In this document: positions 27,616 to 36,145 of the stretch, piece by piece
Numbering within the stretch: position 1 is the stretch's first letter
Layout of the letters: each line of letters opens with the position of its first letter
NCBI RefSeq assembly: GCF_035685805.1
Contig: NZ_DASSAB010000013.1
Coordinates: 1-64,000 of the forward strand
DNA: 64,000 nucleotides
Direction: 5' to 3'
DNA from: Dyella_A sp035685805
GTDB lineage: Bacteria > Pseudomonadota > Gammaproteobacteria > Xanthomonadales > Rhodanobacteraceae
Translations under genes and position numbers: made by a program
The notes under the pieces: model-generated
Databases searched by the model: none
Told to the model about the DNA's origin: nothing
The model's input: the letters and a program-made list of their open reading frames with translations, nothing else

Positions 27616-28032
27616 ATGGCCGCTACGATCCTGCCTGTCGACGACCTGCTGCTTGCCGCCCGCGATGCCCGCGAGCTTGCCTACGCGCCCTACTCCCGGT
27701 TCCAGGTCGGCGCCGTGGCGGTAACCCACGACGGCCGCCGCTTCGCCGGTTGCAACGTGGAGAACGCGGCCTACGGACTGTGCAACTGCGCCGAGCGCAC
27801 GGCGCTGTTCAGTGCCGTGGCTGCCGGCTGCCGCCCCGGCGATTTCGCCCGCCTCGCCGTCATCGCCGACACGCCCGGCCCGGTCAGCCCCTGCGGCGCC
27901 TGCCGCCAGGTGATGGCCGAGCTGTGCGACGCGGCGATGCCGGTGCTGCTGGGCAACCTTGCCGGCGACGTGGAGCACACCACGGTGGCCGCGCTGTTGC
28001 CCGGCTCGTTCACCCTGCCCGGCCACCGCTGA
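27616..28032 (+). CDS. cdd: Cytidine deaminase
   Basis: 138-residue homotetrameric-type deaminase converting cytidine/deoxycytidine to uridine/deoxyuridine in pyrimidine salvage. Substrate motif GCNVENAAYGL, zinc/catalytic motif CAERTALFSAV and zinc ligands PCGACRQVMAEL are complete. A clear start ATG is preceded by CCGGAGACCCAG. Divergent from pntAA. Confidence 0.95.
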   Translation: MAATILPVDDLLLAARDARELAYAPYSRFQVGAVAVTHDGRRFAGCNVENAAYGLCNCAERTALFSAVAAGCRPGDFARLAVIADTPGPVSPCGACRQVMAELCDAAMPVLLGNLAGDVEHTTVAALLPGSFTLPGHR

Positions 28033-28090
28033 TCCGCGCGCCGCGCGCCGCCGCGGGTACCGCCCGTCGCCCCACCATCACGAGTCACGC

Positions 28091-28678
28091 ATGAACCCAT
28101 CTCCGACCGACGCCCTCGCCCTGCTCCACCAGCGTCATTCGGCGCCGTCGCGGCAACTCGGCGAGCCGGCACCCGATGCAGCCGCGCTGGCCGCGCTGCT
28201 CGAGGCGGCGGTGCGCGTGCCCGACCACGGCAAGCTGGTGCCATTCCGGCTGATCACCCTGCGCGATCGCCACAAGCTGCGTTTCGGCGAACGGCTGGCG
28301 GCGCGGGCGGTTGAGCGCCAACCAGATCTGTCCGAGGCCAAGCGCGAGAAGGAGCGTGGCCGCTACACCTTCGCCCCGCTGGTGATCGTGGTGGTGGCAC
28401 GGATCGACGCGGGCAGTTCGGTGCCGCCGGTGGAACAGCAGCTCACCGCCGGCTGCGTCGCCTACAACCTGCTGCTGGGGGCCAGTGCGCTTGGCTTCGG
28501 CGCACAGTGGCTGACCGGCTGGGCCGCCTATGACGAAGTGGTTGCCGCGCTGCTGGGGCTGGCTGCCAACGAGCAGGTGATCGGTTTCGTGCATGTCGGC
28601 ACGCCGCAGCTGGAGGTACCCGACCGCGATCGCCCGCCGGTGTCCTCGCTGCTCACCGAGTGGGCCGAATCGCCTTGA
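28091..28678 (+). CDS. Nitroreductase family protein (YdjA-like)
   Basis: 195-residue FMN-dependent oxidoreductase. FMN-binding segments are LHQRHSAPSRQLGEP and AAVRVPDHGKLVPFRLI, and AYNLLLGASALGFGAQWLTG lies before the last strand FVHVGTP. The short size and the R-x-S-A-x-x-x-L-x-x-P-x-P pattern fit the YdjA/TdsD-like branch. The physiological substrate is unknown. It overlaps the start of the exonuclease gene. Confidence 0.88.
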   Translation: MNPSPTDALALLHQRHSAPSRQLGEPAPDAAALAALLEAAVRVPDHGKLVPFRLITLRDRHKLRFGERLAARAVERQPDLSEAKREKERGRYTFAPLVIVVVARIDAGSSVPPVEQQLTAGCVAYNLLLGASALGFGAQWLTGWAAYDEVVAALLGLAANEQVIGFVHVGTPQLEVPDRDRPPVSSLLTEWAESP

Positions 28679-29574
28679 GCGCCGACGGCCACCCGTCGGC
28701 CCACCTCATCGACGGCAGCCTTTACGTGTTCCGCGCCTGGCACTCGATGCCGGACGCCTTCCATGACGTCGACGGCCACCCGGTCAACGCCGTGCACGGC
28801 TTCACCCGGTTCCTGTGCGAGCTGCTGGAGAAGGTACGTCCGGCGCGCGTGGCGGTGGCGTTCGATGCGTCGCTCACCAGCTCGTTCCGCAATGCGATCT
28901 ACCCGCCCTACAAGGCCAACCGCGAGCTGCCGCCACCGGATCTGGAACGCCAGTTCATCCGCTGCCGCGAAATCACCGAGGCGCTTGGCGTGCCGGTGAT
29001 GATCGACCACAGCTACGAAGCCGACGACCTGATCGGCAGCGCCCTGTGGACCTTGCGCAGCCACGGCGTGCCCAGCGTGGTGGTTTCGGCGGACAAGGAC
29101 TTCGGCCAGTTGCTGGGCGAGCACGACGAGCAGTGGGACTTCGCCCGCAATGTGCGCTGGGGACCCTCCGGCGTGCACGAGCGGCTCGGCGTGCACCCAC
29201 ACCAGGTAGCGGACTACCTGGCGCTGTGCGGCGATGCCGTGGACAACATCCCCGGCGTACCGGGCATCGGCGCCAAGACGGCCGCCAGCCTGCTGGCCCA
29301 CTTCGGCAACCTGGAAAGCCTGCTCGAGCGCATCGACGAGGTGCCGTTCCTGCGCCTGCGCGGTGCCGCCGCCTGCGCGCTGCGACTGCGCGAGCACGGA
29401 CAGCAGGCACTGCTGTATCGGCGGCTCACGCGGATCGCGCTGGATGCCCCAGTACCGCCCCACCCCGATGCGCTGCGCCACCAGGGCGGCCGCGCCGATG
29501 CGCTGGAGATGCTGTGCGAACAGCTGCGCTTCGGTCCGCTGACGCGGGCGCGACTGCGTGCGCTGACCGGCTGA
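28660..29574 (+). CDS. 5'-3' exonuclease / flap endonuclease domain protein
   Basis: 304-residue stand-alone 5' nuclease resembling the N-terminal domain of DNA polymerase I. Metal-binding acids lie in LIDGSLYVFRAW, VAFDASLTSSFRN, YEADDLIGSALW and SADKDFGQLL. The helix-hairpin-helix (H3TH) is GDAVDNIPGVPGIGAKTAA. GTG at 28660 lies inside the nitroreductase gene; an in-frame TTG at 28675 that overlaps its stop (TTGA) is an alternative and would remove five residues. Probably acts on flaps or RNA primers in repair or replication. Confidence 0.88.
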   Translation: MGRIALSADGHPSAHLIDGSLYVFRAWHSMPDAFHDVDGHPVNAVHGFTRFLCELLEKVRPARVAVAFDASLTSSFRNAIYPPYKANRELPPPDLERQFIRCREITEALGVPVMIDHSYEADDLIGSALWTLRSHGVPSVVVSADKDFGQLLGEHDEQWDFARNVRWGPSGVHERLGVHPHQVADYLALCGDAVDNIPGVPGIGAKTAASLLAHFGNLESLLERIDEVPFLRLRGAAACALRLREHGQQALLYRRLTRIALDAPVPPHPDALRHQGGRADALEMLCEQLRFGPLTRARLRALTG

Positions 29575-29656
29575 CGTGGGCGAACGGCGCGCGCGGTTGT
29601 CGTTGCCGCGTCCGCGCGCCACCATGCCGGGATCGCCGCCACCGGAAGCCCGAGGA

Positions 29657-30235
29657 ATGAACGATCCCACCACCCGCCGCGTCCCGGCCGACGCGCACGA
29701 TCCCGTGCAGACCCTGCACCAGGGCCGCTGGCTGAGCCTGCGCCAGCGCGGTCGCTGGGAATATGCCGAGCGCAACAATCCCGGTGGCGCAGTGATCATC
29801 CTCGCGGTCACGCCCGAGGACCGCATCCTGTTCGTCGAGCAGTACCGCGTGCCGATCCTGCAGCACACCATCGAGATGCCCGCCGGGCTGGTCGGCGACC
29901 TGGCAGACCAGGCCGACGAGGGTGCGATGATCGCCGCAGTACGCGAGCTGGAGGAGGAAACCGGTTATCGCTGCGGACGGGTGGAGTTCCTGCACGCCGG
30001 GCCGTCGTCGTCCGGCATGAGCACCGAGATGATTGCCTTCGTGCGCGCCTGGGACCTGGTCAAGGTGGGCGAAGGCGGCGGTGACGCGAGCGAGGACATC
30101 GTGGTGCACGAGGTGCCGCGCCGCGAGGCCGGCGCCTGGCTGTTCGCCCGCGCCGCCGAAGGCTATTCGATCGACCCCAAGCTGTTCGCCGGGCTGTGGT
30201 TCCTCGACCACGGCCGCGGCGATACGCCGGCCTGA
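29657..30235 (+). CDS. NUDIX hydrolase (ADP-ribose pyrophosphatase-like)
   Basis: 192 residues with a NUDIX box beginning in PAGLVGDLADQADEGAM and ending VRELEEETGY. EMPAGLVGD upstream and HAGPSSSGMSTEMIAFVRA downstream resemble the ADP-ribose/GDP-mannose hydrolase group. GAGGA directly before the ATG at 29657 fixes the start; longer forms begin in low-information sequence. Exact substrate unassigned. Confidence 0.9.
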   Translation: MNDPTTRRVPADAHDPVQTLHQGRWLSLRQRGRWEYAERNNPGGAVIILAVTPEDRILFVEQYRVPILQHTIEMPAGLVGDLADQADEGAMIAAVRELEEETGYRCGRVEFLHAGPSSSGMSTEMIAFVRAWDLVKVGEGGGDASEDIVVHEVPRREAGAWLFARAAEGYSIDPKLFAGLWFLDHGRGDTPA

Positions 30236-30247
30236 GAGCCGCCAAAA

Positions 30248-30289
30248 TGTGATGTGCATCACATGCGACAGGTGATCCCGGCCTAAAGA
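30248..30289 (+). promoter_or_regulatory. CRP/Clp-type operator and promoter of the small secreted protein
   Basis: TGTGATGTGCATCACA (30248-30263) is a perfect TGTGA-N6-TCACA palindrome. A -10-like TAAAGA follows at 30284-30289. If transcription starts near 30296 the operator centre is about 41 bp upstream, the class II activator position. Clp is the CRP homologue in xanthomonads. Activation is inference from geometry. Confidence 0.75.
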
Positions 30290-30349
30290 AATCGCGGGTG
30301 GGGTCGATTCCTAGGGCATCGACTCCAATCACCCGAGGGAACCCCGCCC

Positions 30350-30697
30350 ATGAAAACCCTGCTCGCCTCCGCCGTGCTGATGCTGGCCCCGCTCGCTGCA
30401 CACGCCGCCTGCGCGCCGACCGATTTCGCCATCCAGGACTTCAAGGTCGTCCAGGGCGCACGCATGAGCATGAAGGGCCAGGTGATGAACCACTGCGCCG
30501 AAGCTGCCGCCGCGCAGATCAGCATCGCCGCCAAGGATGCCAACGGCCGCGTGATCCAGGAAAAGAAGGGCTGGCCCGCCGGCACCACCAACATTGCGCC
30601 GGGCCAGACGGTCGAGTTCGACCTGGGCCGCCTGTTCCGCTACTCGTCCGACATGGCCACCTACACCGTGAGCATCGCGTCGGTGCGTAGCTGGTAA
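30350..30697 (+). CDS. Small secreted protein of unknown function
   Basis: 115 residues with a clear Sec signal (MKTLLASAVLMLAPLAAHA) and a mature beta-rich domain of about 95 residues. The domain has two cysteines (AACAPTD and MNHCAEA) that could form a disulfide. The pattern VVQGARMSMKGQVMNHCAEA...PGQTVEFDLG resembles FxLYD-type domains. It stands alone behind a CRP/Clp-type promoter and before a strong terminator, so it is a single-gene unit likely controlled by carbon or stress state. Confidence 0.85.
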   Translation: MKTLLASAVLMLAPLAAHAACAPTDFAIQDFKVVQGARMSMKGQVMNHCAEAAAAQISIAAKDANGRVIQEKKGWPAGTTNIAPGQTVEFDLGRLFRYSSDMATYTVSIASVRSW

Positions 30698-30726
30698 GCC
30701 AACGCCAACACCACTGCCAAGTAGCA

Positions 30727-30750
30727 AACGGGGCCGCGAGGCCCCGTTTT
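30727..30750 (+). terminator. Rho-independent terminator
   Basis: AACGGGGCC-GCGA-GGCCCCGTTTT followed by CTTTT: GC-rich stem with T tract, 30 nt after the small secreted protein gene and just before the convergent protease-like gene. Confidence 0.92.
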
Positions 30751-30771
30751 CTTTTGCCGTGCAGCACCCGC

Positions 30772-31596
30772 TCAGCGGAATGCGACGCGCCCGCGCGACG
30801 GATCCAGACACACGATGTGCTTTGAGAAGAAGCCGGCGCCCAGCACCGCATCCACGTCCGGCGCCTGGAACTGCCGCAGCACAAACCCATGAGCACCGGC
30901 AGGCTGCCCGGCCACGTCGAACTGGCGGAAGCTGAGCCGACGCAGCAGGTCAGCGTCCTTGACCCGCCCAGCTACCGCCGACGGACGCAGCACGCTCGCG
31001 GCGCTGCCGCTGTCCCACTGCACGCGCAACGGGCCGAGCTCGGTCTGCACGTCGGACACCATCACGCCCCGCTCCATGCGCAGCGGGCCTCCCTCGTTGC
31101 CGCACTCCGCCTTCAGCACGCCCGGGACTGAGGCCGGATACAGCCGTAGCTCGCCGCCGGCTTCGTCGAACACCATCTGGTAGCGCCCCAGCAGCCCGAA
31201 ACCGATCAGCCCGTCGGCGGGCAGCGCCGCCTTGCCGTGCGCGCCGGCCAGCTCGTTGCCGTCGAATTGCGTGGCGACGAGCCCGCCCGCCTGCAGATGT
31301 TCGGCGTGGAAGAGGCGCGAAGTGAGCAACCGGCCATCGGCATCGGCAAACGACTCCGCGTCGCCGGTGAACTGGATCGGCAGCCGCCCCAGCACGGCCG
31401 TCTTCAGCCCCACGACCTGATAGTTGCCCGCATCCAGCACCAGCGTGACGGGCTGTCCCGCAATCGTCGCCCGCACCGTCGGCAGGCCACCCTTCAGCAC
31501 GATCGGGATGCGTACCGGCTGCGCAGCCTCACCGGCACGCGCGGCGAAAAAAGCAAAGGCCAGCACGAGGCTGGCCAGCCATGTGAATCGGGACAT
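30772..31596 (-). CDS. Retropepsin-like aspartyl protease domain protein (first motif DAG)
   Basis: 274 residues: a Sec signal (FTWLASLVLAFAFFAARAGEA) and two halves of a pepsin-like fold. The second half has the standard catalytic triad as WDSGSAASVL, but the first has LVLDAGNYQVVGL, with Ala where Ser/Thr normally stands. The rest of the fold (GLIGFGLLGRYQMVFD, AVLGAGFFSKHIVCLD) is intact. AGGGAGG lies 6 nt before the chosen ATG. Activity may be altered; it could be a non-proteolytic or redox-independent member. Confidence 0.75.
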   Translation of the reverse strand: MSRFTWLASLVLAFAFFAARAGEAAQPVRIPIVLKGGLPTVRATIAGQPVTLVLDAGNYQVVGLKTAVLGRLPIQFTGDAESFADADGRLLTSRLFHAEHLQAGGLVATQFDGNELAGAHGKAALPADGLIGFGLLGRYQMVFDEAGGELRLYPASVPGVLKAECGNEGGPLRMERGVMVSDVQTELGPLRVQWDSGSAASVLRPSAVAGRVKDADLLRRLSFRQFDVAGQPAGAHGFVLRQFQAPDVDAVLGAGFFSKHIVCLDPSRGRVAFR

Positions 31597-31719
31597 CGCA
31601 TACCTCCCTGATCCGCGGCGCCGGAAATGCACACTGCCTGCCCTGGCCTCGGCATCTCGCACCATGCCAGAGCTCACCGGGCGCCGCCAGCGCTTGGGCG
31701 TGCCGGAACCTAAGCCGCC

Positions 31720-32025
31720 TCAGTGCAGCACGAACAGCTTGTCGAAGCCGGCCACCTTGAAGGTGTTACGCAGCTCGCTGCCGGCGTTGACGATGCGGAT
31801 CTCGGCACGATCGGCGCCGGCGTGCTCGCGCAGCAGCAGCAGCATGCCGAGCGCGGAGCTGTCCATGCTGGTGACGTCGCTGAGATCGACGATGTAGCTG
31901 CGCGCGCGTCCCTCGGCAGCGAGGCAGGCGTCGTGGAAATCGCGGTGCACGGTGAAGTCGAAGCGCTCGCCCAGTTGCAGGGTCAGGCAGTCGTTTTCGC
32001 TGTCGTGGTGGACGGTCAGGCTCAT
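31720..32025 (-). CDS. STAS-domain protein (anti-sigma factor antagonist type)
   Basis: 101-residue single STAS domain with the phosphorylatable serine region DLSDVTSMDSSALGMLLLL. It closes the chemotaxis operon 10 nt behind the soluble-type MCP gene. STAS proteins partner with anti-sigma kinases or scaffold signalling complexes; no such kinase is encoded here, so linkage to the chemoreceptor array is the likely role (inference). Confidence 0.88.
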   Translation of the reverse strand: MSLTVHHDSENDCLTLQLGERFDFTVHRDFHDACLAAEGRARSYIVDLSDVTSMDSSALGMLLLLREHAGADRAEIRIVNAGSELRNTFKVAGFDKLFVLH

Positions 32026-32035
32026 GGGTCAGTCC

Positions 32036-33208
32036 TCAAAAGAGTTCGATTTCGCCGGCTTCCATCGAGCTCTGCAGCGCCGGACCGCGCGCACGCAGGC
32101 GCGCCTTCTCGCGCTGGATCGCCAGGCGGCTGCGCACCTGCTCGGCGCGGGCGGCGGCGTCCACGGGGTTGCTGGCCAGGCTTTCGATGTCGCGGGTGCA
32201 TTCGGCGGTCACTTCCTGCAGCTCGACCAGGCGCGTGCGGGTCTGGTTGATCAGCTGGCTGAGAATGTCCTCGAACTGCAGCGAGCGCACGGTGGTGGCC
32301 ACGTCGCTGCCCAGGCCGCGGTTGATCTCCACCACCTGGTCGGCCACCGCGGTGGTGCGCGCGTCGCTTTCGGTGACGTGCGCCATCATCGCGTCGATAC
32401 CGCCCTTGGCCGACAGCGCCACGTTCAGATCCTGCGAGGCCATTGCGCCGACCAGGCCGCGCAGCTGCTCCATCGCCCCGCGGGCACGTTCGACGTGGCT
32501 GCCGATCTGCTCGTTGAACTGGTTGGAGTGGCTGGCCAGGTTGCGGATCTCGCCGGCCACCACCGCAAAGCCGCGGCCGGCCTCACCGGCACGCGCCGCC
32601 TCGATCGAGGCATTGAGCGCGAGCAGGTTGGTTTCCTCGGCGATGGTGTTGACGTTCTTCAGCAGGCCGAACACCGCGTCCATCTCCTTCGCCATGCCGT
32701 CGATGCGGTAGACGATGCGCAGGCTCTCACGCGACATGTGCACGATCATGCCGACGAAGTGCTCGAGCAGGTCGGCGGTGCGGCCGGCAAAATCCTGCAC
32801 CGACACCTCGCCGTTCTGCACGCCGATGATCTGCTTGAGCAGCGACTGCTGCTGGCCGGTCTTGCGCGACAGGCCGTCGAAGCCGCCGCCCAGTTCCAGC
32901 ACCGCATCGCGCAGCAGGTCCATCGCCTGGTGCAGCTCGCGGGTGGCGTGGCCGAGCTCGTCGACCAGCGCGCCGCGCACGTCTTCCAGCGCCTCGCGCA
33001 CCGGCGCGGCATGGTCCACCGCCGATACCGTCACCGGTTCCGGCGCGGGCACGCGGCGACTTTCGATGATCCACACGCCGGTCAGTGCAATCACCAGCAG
33101 CGGCGCCAGCCACACCGGGTGCCAGATCAGGCACAGCAGCAGGGCCCCCGTGCTGGCCAGCAGGCCGGCGACGAGGCGCGATTGGAAAAAGGAGAAGATG
33201 GCAGCCAT
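32036..33208 (-). CDS. Methyl-accepting chemotaxis protein (short, membrane-anchored, no periplasmic domain)
   Basis: 390 residues. Two adjacent hydrophobic segments at the N-terminus (LVAGLLASTGALLLCLIW and WLAPLLVIALTGVWII) leave no ligand domain outside. The signalling hairpin tip is NVNTIAEETNLLALNASIEAARAGEAGRGFAVVAGEIRNLA. A long C-terminal helix ends GEIELF, much like the last residues of CheD (GEVELF). A receptor of this plan would sense an internal or membrane signal. Between cheB and the STAS gene. Confidence 0.93.
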   Translation of the reverse strand: MAAIFSFFQSRLVAGLLASTGALLLCLIWHPVWLAPLLVIALTGVWIIESRRVPAPEPVTVSAVDHAAPVREALEDVRGALVDELGHATRELHQAMDLLRDAVLELGGGFDGLSRKTGQQQSLLKQIIGVQNGEVSVQDFAGRTADLLEHFVGMIVHMSRESLRIVYRIDGMAKEMDAVFGLLKNVNTIAEETNLLALNASIEAARAGEAGRGFAVVAGEIRNLASHSNQFNEQIGSHVERARGAMEQLRGLVGAMASQDLNVALSAKGGIDAMMAHVTESDARTTAVADQVVEINRGLGSDVATTVRSLQFEDILSQLINQTRTRLVELQEVTAECTRDIESLASNPVDAAARAEQVRSRLAIQREKARLRARGPALQSSMEAGEIELF

Positions 33209-33222
33209 GGTCTAGTGCTCGG

Positions 33223-34314
33223 TCACGCGCCAGCGGCGCTCTTGAGGGGTTGGCGCGCCAGCGTGAGCAGGCGTGCGGCAATGCGGTCCAGCGGCAGCGC
33301 CTCGCGCGCCGCCCCCAGCTTCCAGGCGGCGCCGGGCATGCCCCACACCACCGATGAATCTTCGTCCTGCACCAGCGTGGCGGCGCCGGCCTGGCTCAGC
33401 TCCAGCAGCCCGCGGGCGCCGTCGTCGCCCATGCCGGTGAGCAGCGCGGCGACGGTGGCGGCGCCGGCGCTGGCGGCCATCGAACGGAACAGCACATCCA
33501 CGCTGGGCTTGTGCCGGTTCACCGCCGGGCCGTCGTGCAGCCGGCACACGTGCTTGGCGCCGTCCCACATCACCAGCAGGTGCTGGCTGCCCGGCGCGAT
33601 GTAGGCATGCCCCGGCTGGATCGGCTGGCCGTCCTGCGCCTCGCATACGCGCATCGCCGAGCAGTTGTTCATGCGCGCGGCGAACGGGCCGCTGAAGGCG
33701 GCGGGGATGTGCTGGGTAATCAGGATCGGCGGCGCATCCGGCGGCATCTGCTCCAGCACCACGCGGATCGCCTCGGTGCCGCCGGTGGAGGCGCCGATGG
33801 CGATGATCGGGCTGCCCGCGCGGGTCCCCGCACCGGTAGCGCGCGGCAGTACCGCATCGGCGGACAGCCGCGGCGGCACGTCGAGCTTGCGCACCTCGGT
33901 GCGCATGCGCGGCTTGGCGCCGGCGGCGGCAATCACCTTGGCGCAGATTTCCTGGGCGCCGTCGGCGAAAGTGTTGGCGAGGTCGTTGCCCGGTTTGGTG
34001 AAAAAGTCGACCGCGCCCAGCTCCAGCGCGCGCAGCGTCACGTCGGCGCCTTCGGCGGTCAGCGTGGACACCATCACCACCGGCATCGGCCGCAGCCGCA
34101 TCAGGTTCTCGAGGAAAGTGATGCCGTCCATGCGCGGCATCTCCACGTCCAGCGTGAGCACGTCGGGGTTGAGCTGCTTGATCTTGTCGCGGGCAATCAG
34201 CGGATCGGCCGCCGTACCCACCACTTCGATGCGCGGGTCGACCGAGAGCATGGTCGACATCAGCTTCCGCACAAGTGCGGAATCATCGACCACCAGGACG
34301 CGTACTCTTTCCAT
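33223..34314 (-). CDS. cheB: Chemotaxis response regulator / protein-glutamate methylesterase CheB
   Basis: 363 residues. Receiver domain (1 to about 120) has acidic pocket VVDDS, phospho-acceptor Asp56 in LTLDVEMPRMDG and Lys in FFTKP. Methylesterase domain (about 170-355) has IGASTGGTEA (catalytic Ser), ILITQHIPAAF (His) and LLTGMGDDGARG (Asp). It removes methyl groups from MCPs when phosphorylated. MERVRVLVVDD is the start because the receiver begins there. A palindromic repeat lies between it and cheD upstream. Confidence 0.97.
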   Translation of the reverse strand: MERVRVLVVDDSALVRKLMSTMLSVDPRIEVVGTAADPLIARDKIKQLNPDVLTLDVEMPRMDGITFLENLMRLRPMPVVMVSTLTAEGADVTLRALELGAVDFFTKPGNDLANTFADGAQEICAKVIAAAGAKPRMRTEVRKLDVPPRLSADAVLPRATGAGTRAGSPIIAIGASTGGTEAIRVVLEQMPPDAPPILITQHIPAAFSGPFAARMNNCSAMRVCEAQDGQPIQPGHAYIAPGSQHLLVMWDGAKHVCRLHDGPAVNRHKPSVDVLFRSMAASAGAATVAALLTGMGDDGARGLLELSQAGAATLVQDEDSSVVWGMPGAAWKLGAAREALPLDRIAARLLTLARQPLKSAAGA

Positions 34315-34425
34315 CTCGTGCGTTCTCTCTGCCTGCTCTTTCAACTGTCGCCACGGATTTGCGGTGGCCCTTGATGGTGCTTTTGCGCGCTGCGTGGGCG
34401 ACCACAGCACCCGGCCTCTTCTGGC

Positions 34426-34504
34426 CGTCATTCCCGTGAACGCGGTCATCCATTCTTCGTGCTGCATCAGAGCCAAATGGGTTCCCGCTTTCGCGGGAAT
34501 GACG
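34426..34504. repeat. Palindromic element between cheD and cheB
   Basis: 79-bp element bounded by 11-bp inverted arms CGTCATTCCCG and CGGGAATGACG, with an inner hairpin CCCGC/GCGGG. The same arms occur at 3527-3554. It sits in the 257-bp gap between cheD and cheB and could attenuate or stabilise the operon mRNA. Confidence 0.7.
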
Positions 34505-34571
34505 TTCGCCCTGAACCCATCTCGCGGTGTAGCGGCCGGTCCGCCTCGCGCAAAGGCGCGAGCAAACCACC

Positions 34572-35240
34572 TCAGAACAACTCCACCTCTCCCTTTATCG
34601 GATCGTTTGCCAACTGCTTGAGGTACTGCTTCTCGCGCGCCACCAGGGCGAACTCGTCGCGGCCGCGCATCTGGCGCACGCGCACCTTTCCGGTGATCGG
34701 GAAGAACTGCACCTGGCGCGGGTACACGTCACCCAGATCCGCGGCGGTCACCGCGAGGCCCTCGGTGCGCAGGTAGCGCTGCACGAACTCGATGTTGCGG
34801 CTGCCCACGTCGGTCATCTGCGACAGCACGCGGCCGCCGCCGAACACCTTCACGTCCCAGTCCTCGCGCCGGCTGCCCGCCTTGAGCAGGGCGTTGATCA
34901 GGTGTTCCATCGCGTCGTTGCCGTAGCGTGCCGCGCGGCCCACGGTGGCCGACCAGCTGTCGCGCTCGGCGCCGCGCTCGCCCGAGGGCTCGGGCAGCAT
35001 GAAGTGGTTCATGCCGCCGAGCTTCAGGCGGCGGTCGTGGATGCAGGCAGACACGCACGAGCCGAGCACGGTGGAGACCATCTCGTCCTGCACGCTCACG
35101 TAGTACTCGCCCGGCAATACCTTCACCGTGACCCGCGACTGCGCGGGATCCCAGAACCGCCGCATGTGTTCGAATCCGGGCAGCACCAGGCGCGGGTCGA
35201 AGCCCTGCATCGCCGGCAGCGCGGGCACCGCGGCGGTCAC
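34572..35240 (-). CDS. cheD: Chemoreceptor glutamine deamidase CheD
   Basis: 222 residues. Deamidates receptor glutamines and interacts with the adaptation system. Catalytic Cys is in VSTVLGSCVSACIHD, catalytic His in GGMNHFMLP, and Thr in the core SATVGRAARYGNDAMEHLI region. An N-terminal extension of about 35 residues precedes the domain and the C-terminus is GEVELF. Overlaps cheR by 4 nt, indicating coupled translation. Confidence 0.96.
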   Translation of the reverse strand: MTAAVPALPAMQGFDPRLVLPGFEHMRRFWDPAQSRVTVKVLPGEYYVSVQDEMVSTVLGSCVSACIHDRRLKLGGMNHFMLPEPSGERGAERDSWSATVGRAARYGNDAMEHLINALLKAGSRREDWDVKVFGGGRVLSQMTDVGSRNIEFVQRYLRTEGLAVTAADLGDVYPRQVQFFPITGKVRVRQMRGRDEFALVAREKQYLKQLANDPIKGEVELF

Positions 35241-36142
35241 GCGCGCTTCCGGTAGACGGTGCGTCCGATCAGGTCGAAATCGTTGCTCAGCCCGTGCATG
35301 GACTCGGAGTGACCGAGGAACAGGTAGCCGCCCACCGGCAGCAGCCGGGCGTAGCGGGTGAACAGCTTTTCCTTGGTCGGCTTGTCGAAGTAGATCACCA
35401 CGTTGCGGCAGAAGATGGCGTCGAACGGGCCCTGCATGGGCCAGTCGTGCAGCAGGTTCAGCGGCAGGATGGAGACCAGCTCGCGCAGGCGCGGATGCAC
35501 CGACACCAGCCCGTCGTACTCACCCTGCCCGCGCAGGAACCAGCGCTTGCGGCGCTCGTCGCTCACGCCGCCCAGACGATCGTGCGCATACACGCCGCGG
35601 CGCGCCTGCTCGAGCGCCTGCGGCGACAGATCGGTGGCGAGGATCTTCGCGTCCACGGTGCTGTTGCTGCGCTCCATCGCCTCGGCCAGCACCATCGCCA
35701 GCGCATAGGGCTCTTCGCCGGTGGAACAGCCGGCCGACCAGATGCGCAGCCGTTCGCCGGACGCCTTCTTGGCCGCCAGCCACGCCGGCAGCAGTTCGTT
35801 CACCAGCAGGTCGTAGTGGTGCATCTCGCGGAAGAACGAGGTGACGTTGGTGCTGATCGCGCTCGCCAGCTCGCCCAGCTCGGCATCCGGATCGCGCCGC
35901 AGCAGCTCGCAGTAGTCGGCGAAGTCGCGCAGGCGCAGCGCGCGCAGGCGCCGCAGCAGGCGCCCCTGCACCAGCTGGCGCTTCTGCTCGCTCAGCGCGA
36001 TGCCACACTGCTGGTAGACGAACTGGCGCAGGAACTCGAACTCGGTATCGCGCAGTTGCGGACCGTTGTTCGCGGAGGCTCCTGCACCGGTTTGCGGGCC
36101 CGCCATGGCCACACGGTCATCGCTCATGACGGGCGCGCTCAT
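35237..36142 (-). CDS. cheR: Chemotaxis protein methyltransferase CheR
   Basis: 301 residues. N-terminal helical domain (FEFLRQFVYQQCGIALSEQK) and SAM-binding C-terminal domain (RIWSAGCSTGEEPYALAMVL, FDAIFCRNVVIYFDKPTKEK). It methylates receptor glutamates. A 3-nt gap from the upstream MCP gene and 4-nt overlap with cheD place it in one operon. The beta-subdomain that binds receptor C-terminal pentapeptides is expected, since two receptors in the cluster end W-x-E-F. Confidence 0.97.
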   Translation of the reverse strand: MSAPVMSDDRVAMAGPQTGAGASANNGPQLRDTEFEFLRQFVYQQCGIALSEQKRQLVQGRLLRRLRALRLRDFADYCELLRRDPDAELGELASAISTNVTSFFREMHHYDLLVNELLPAWLAAKKASGERLRIWSAGCSTGEEPYALAMVLAEAMERSNSTVDAKILATDLSPQALEQARRGVYAHDRLGGVSDERRKRWFLRGQGEYDGLVSVHPRLRELVSILPLNLLHDWPMQGPFDAIFCRNVVIYFDKPTKEKLFTRYARLLPVGGYLFLGHSESMHGLSNDFDLIGRTVYRKRA

Positions 36143-36145
36143 CGA

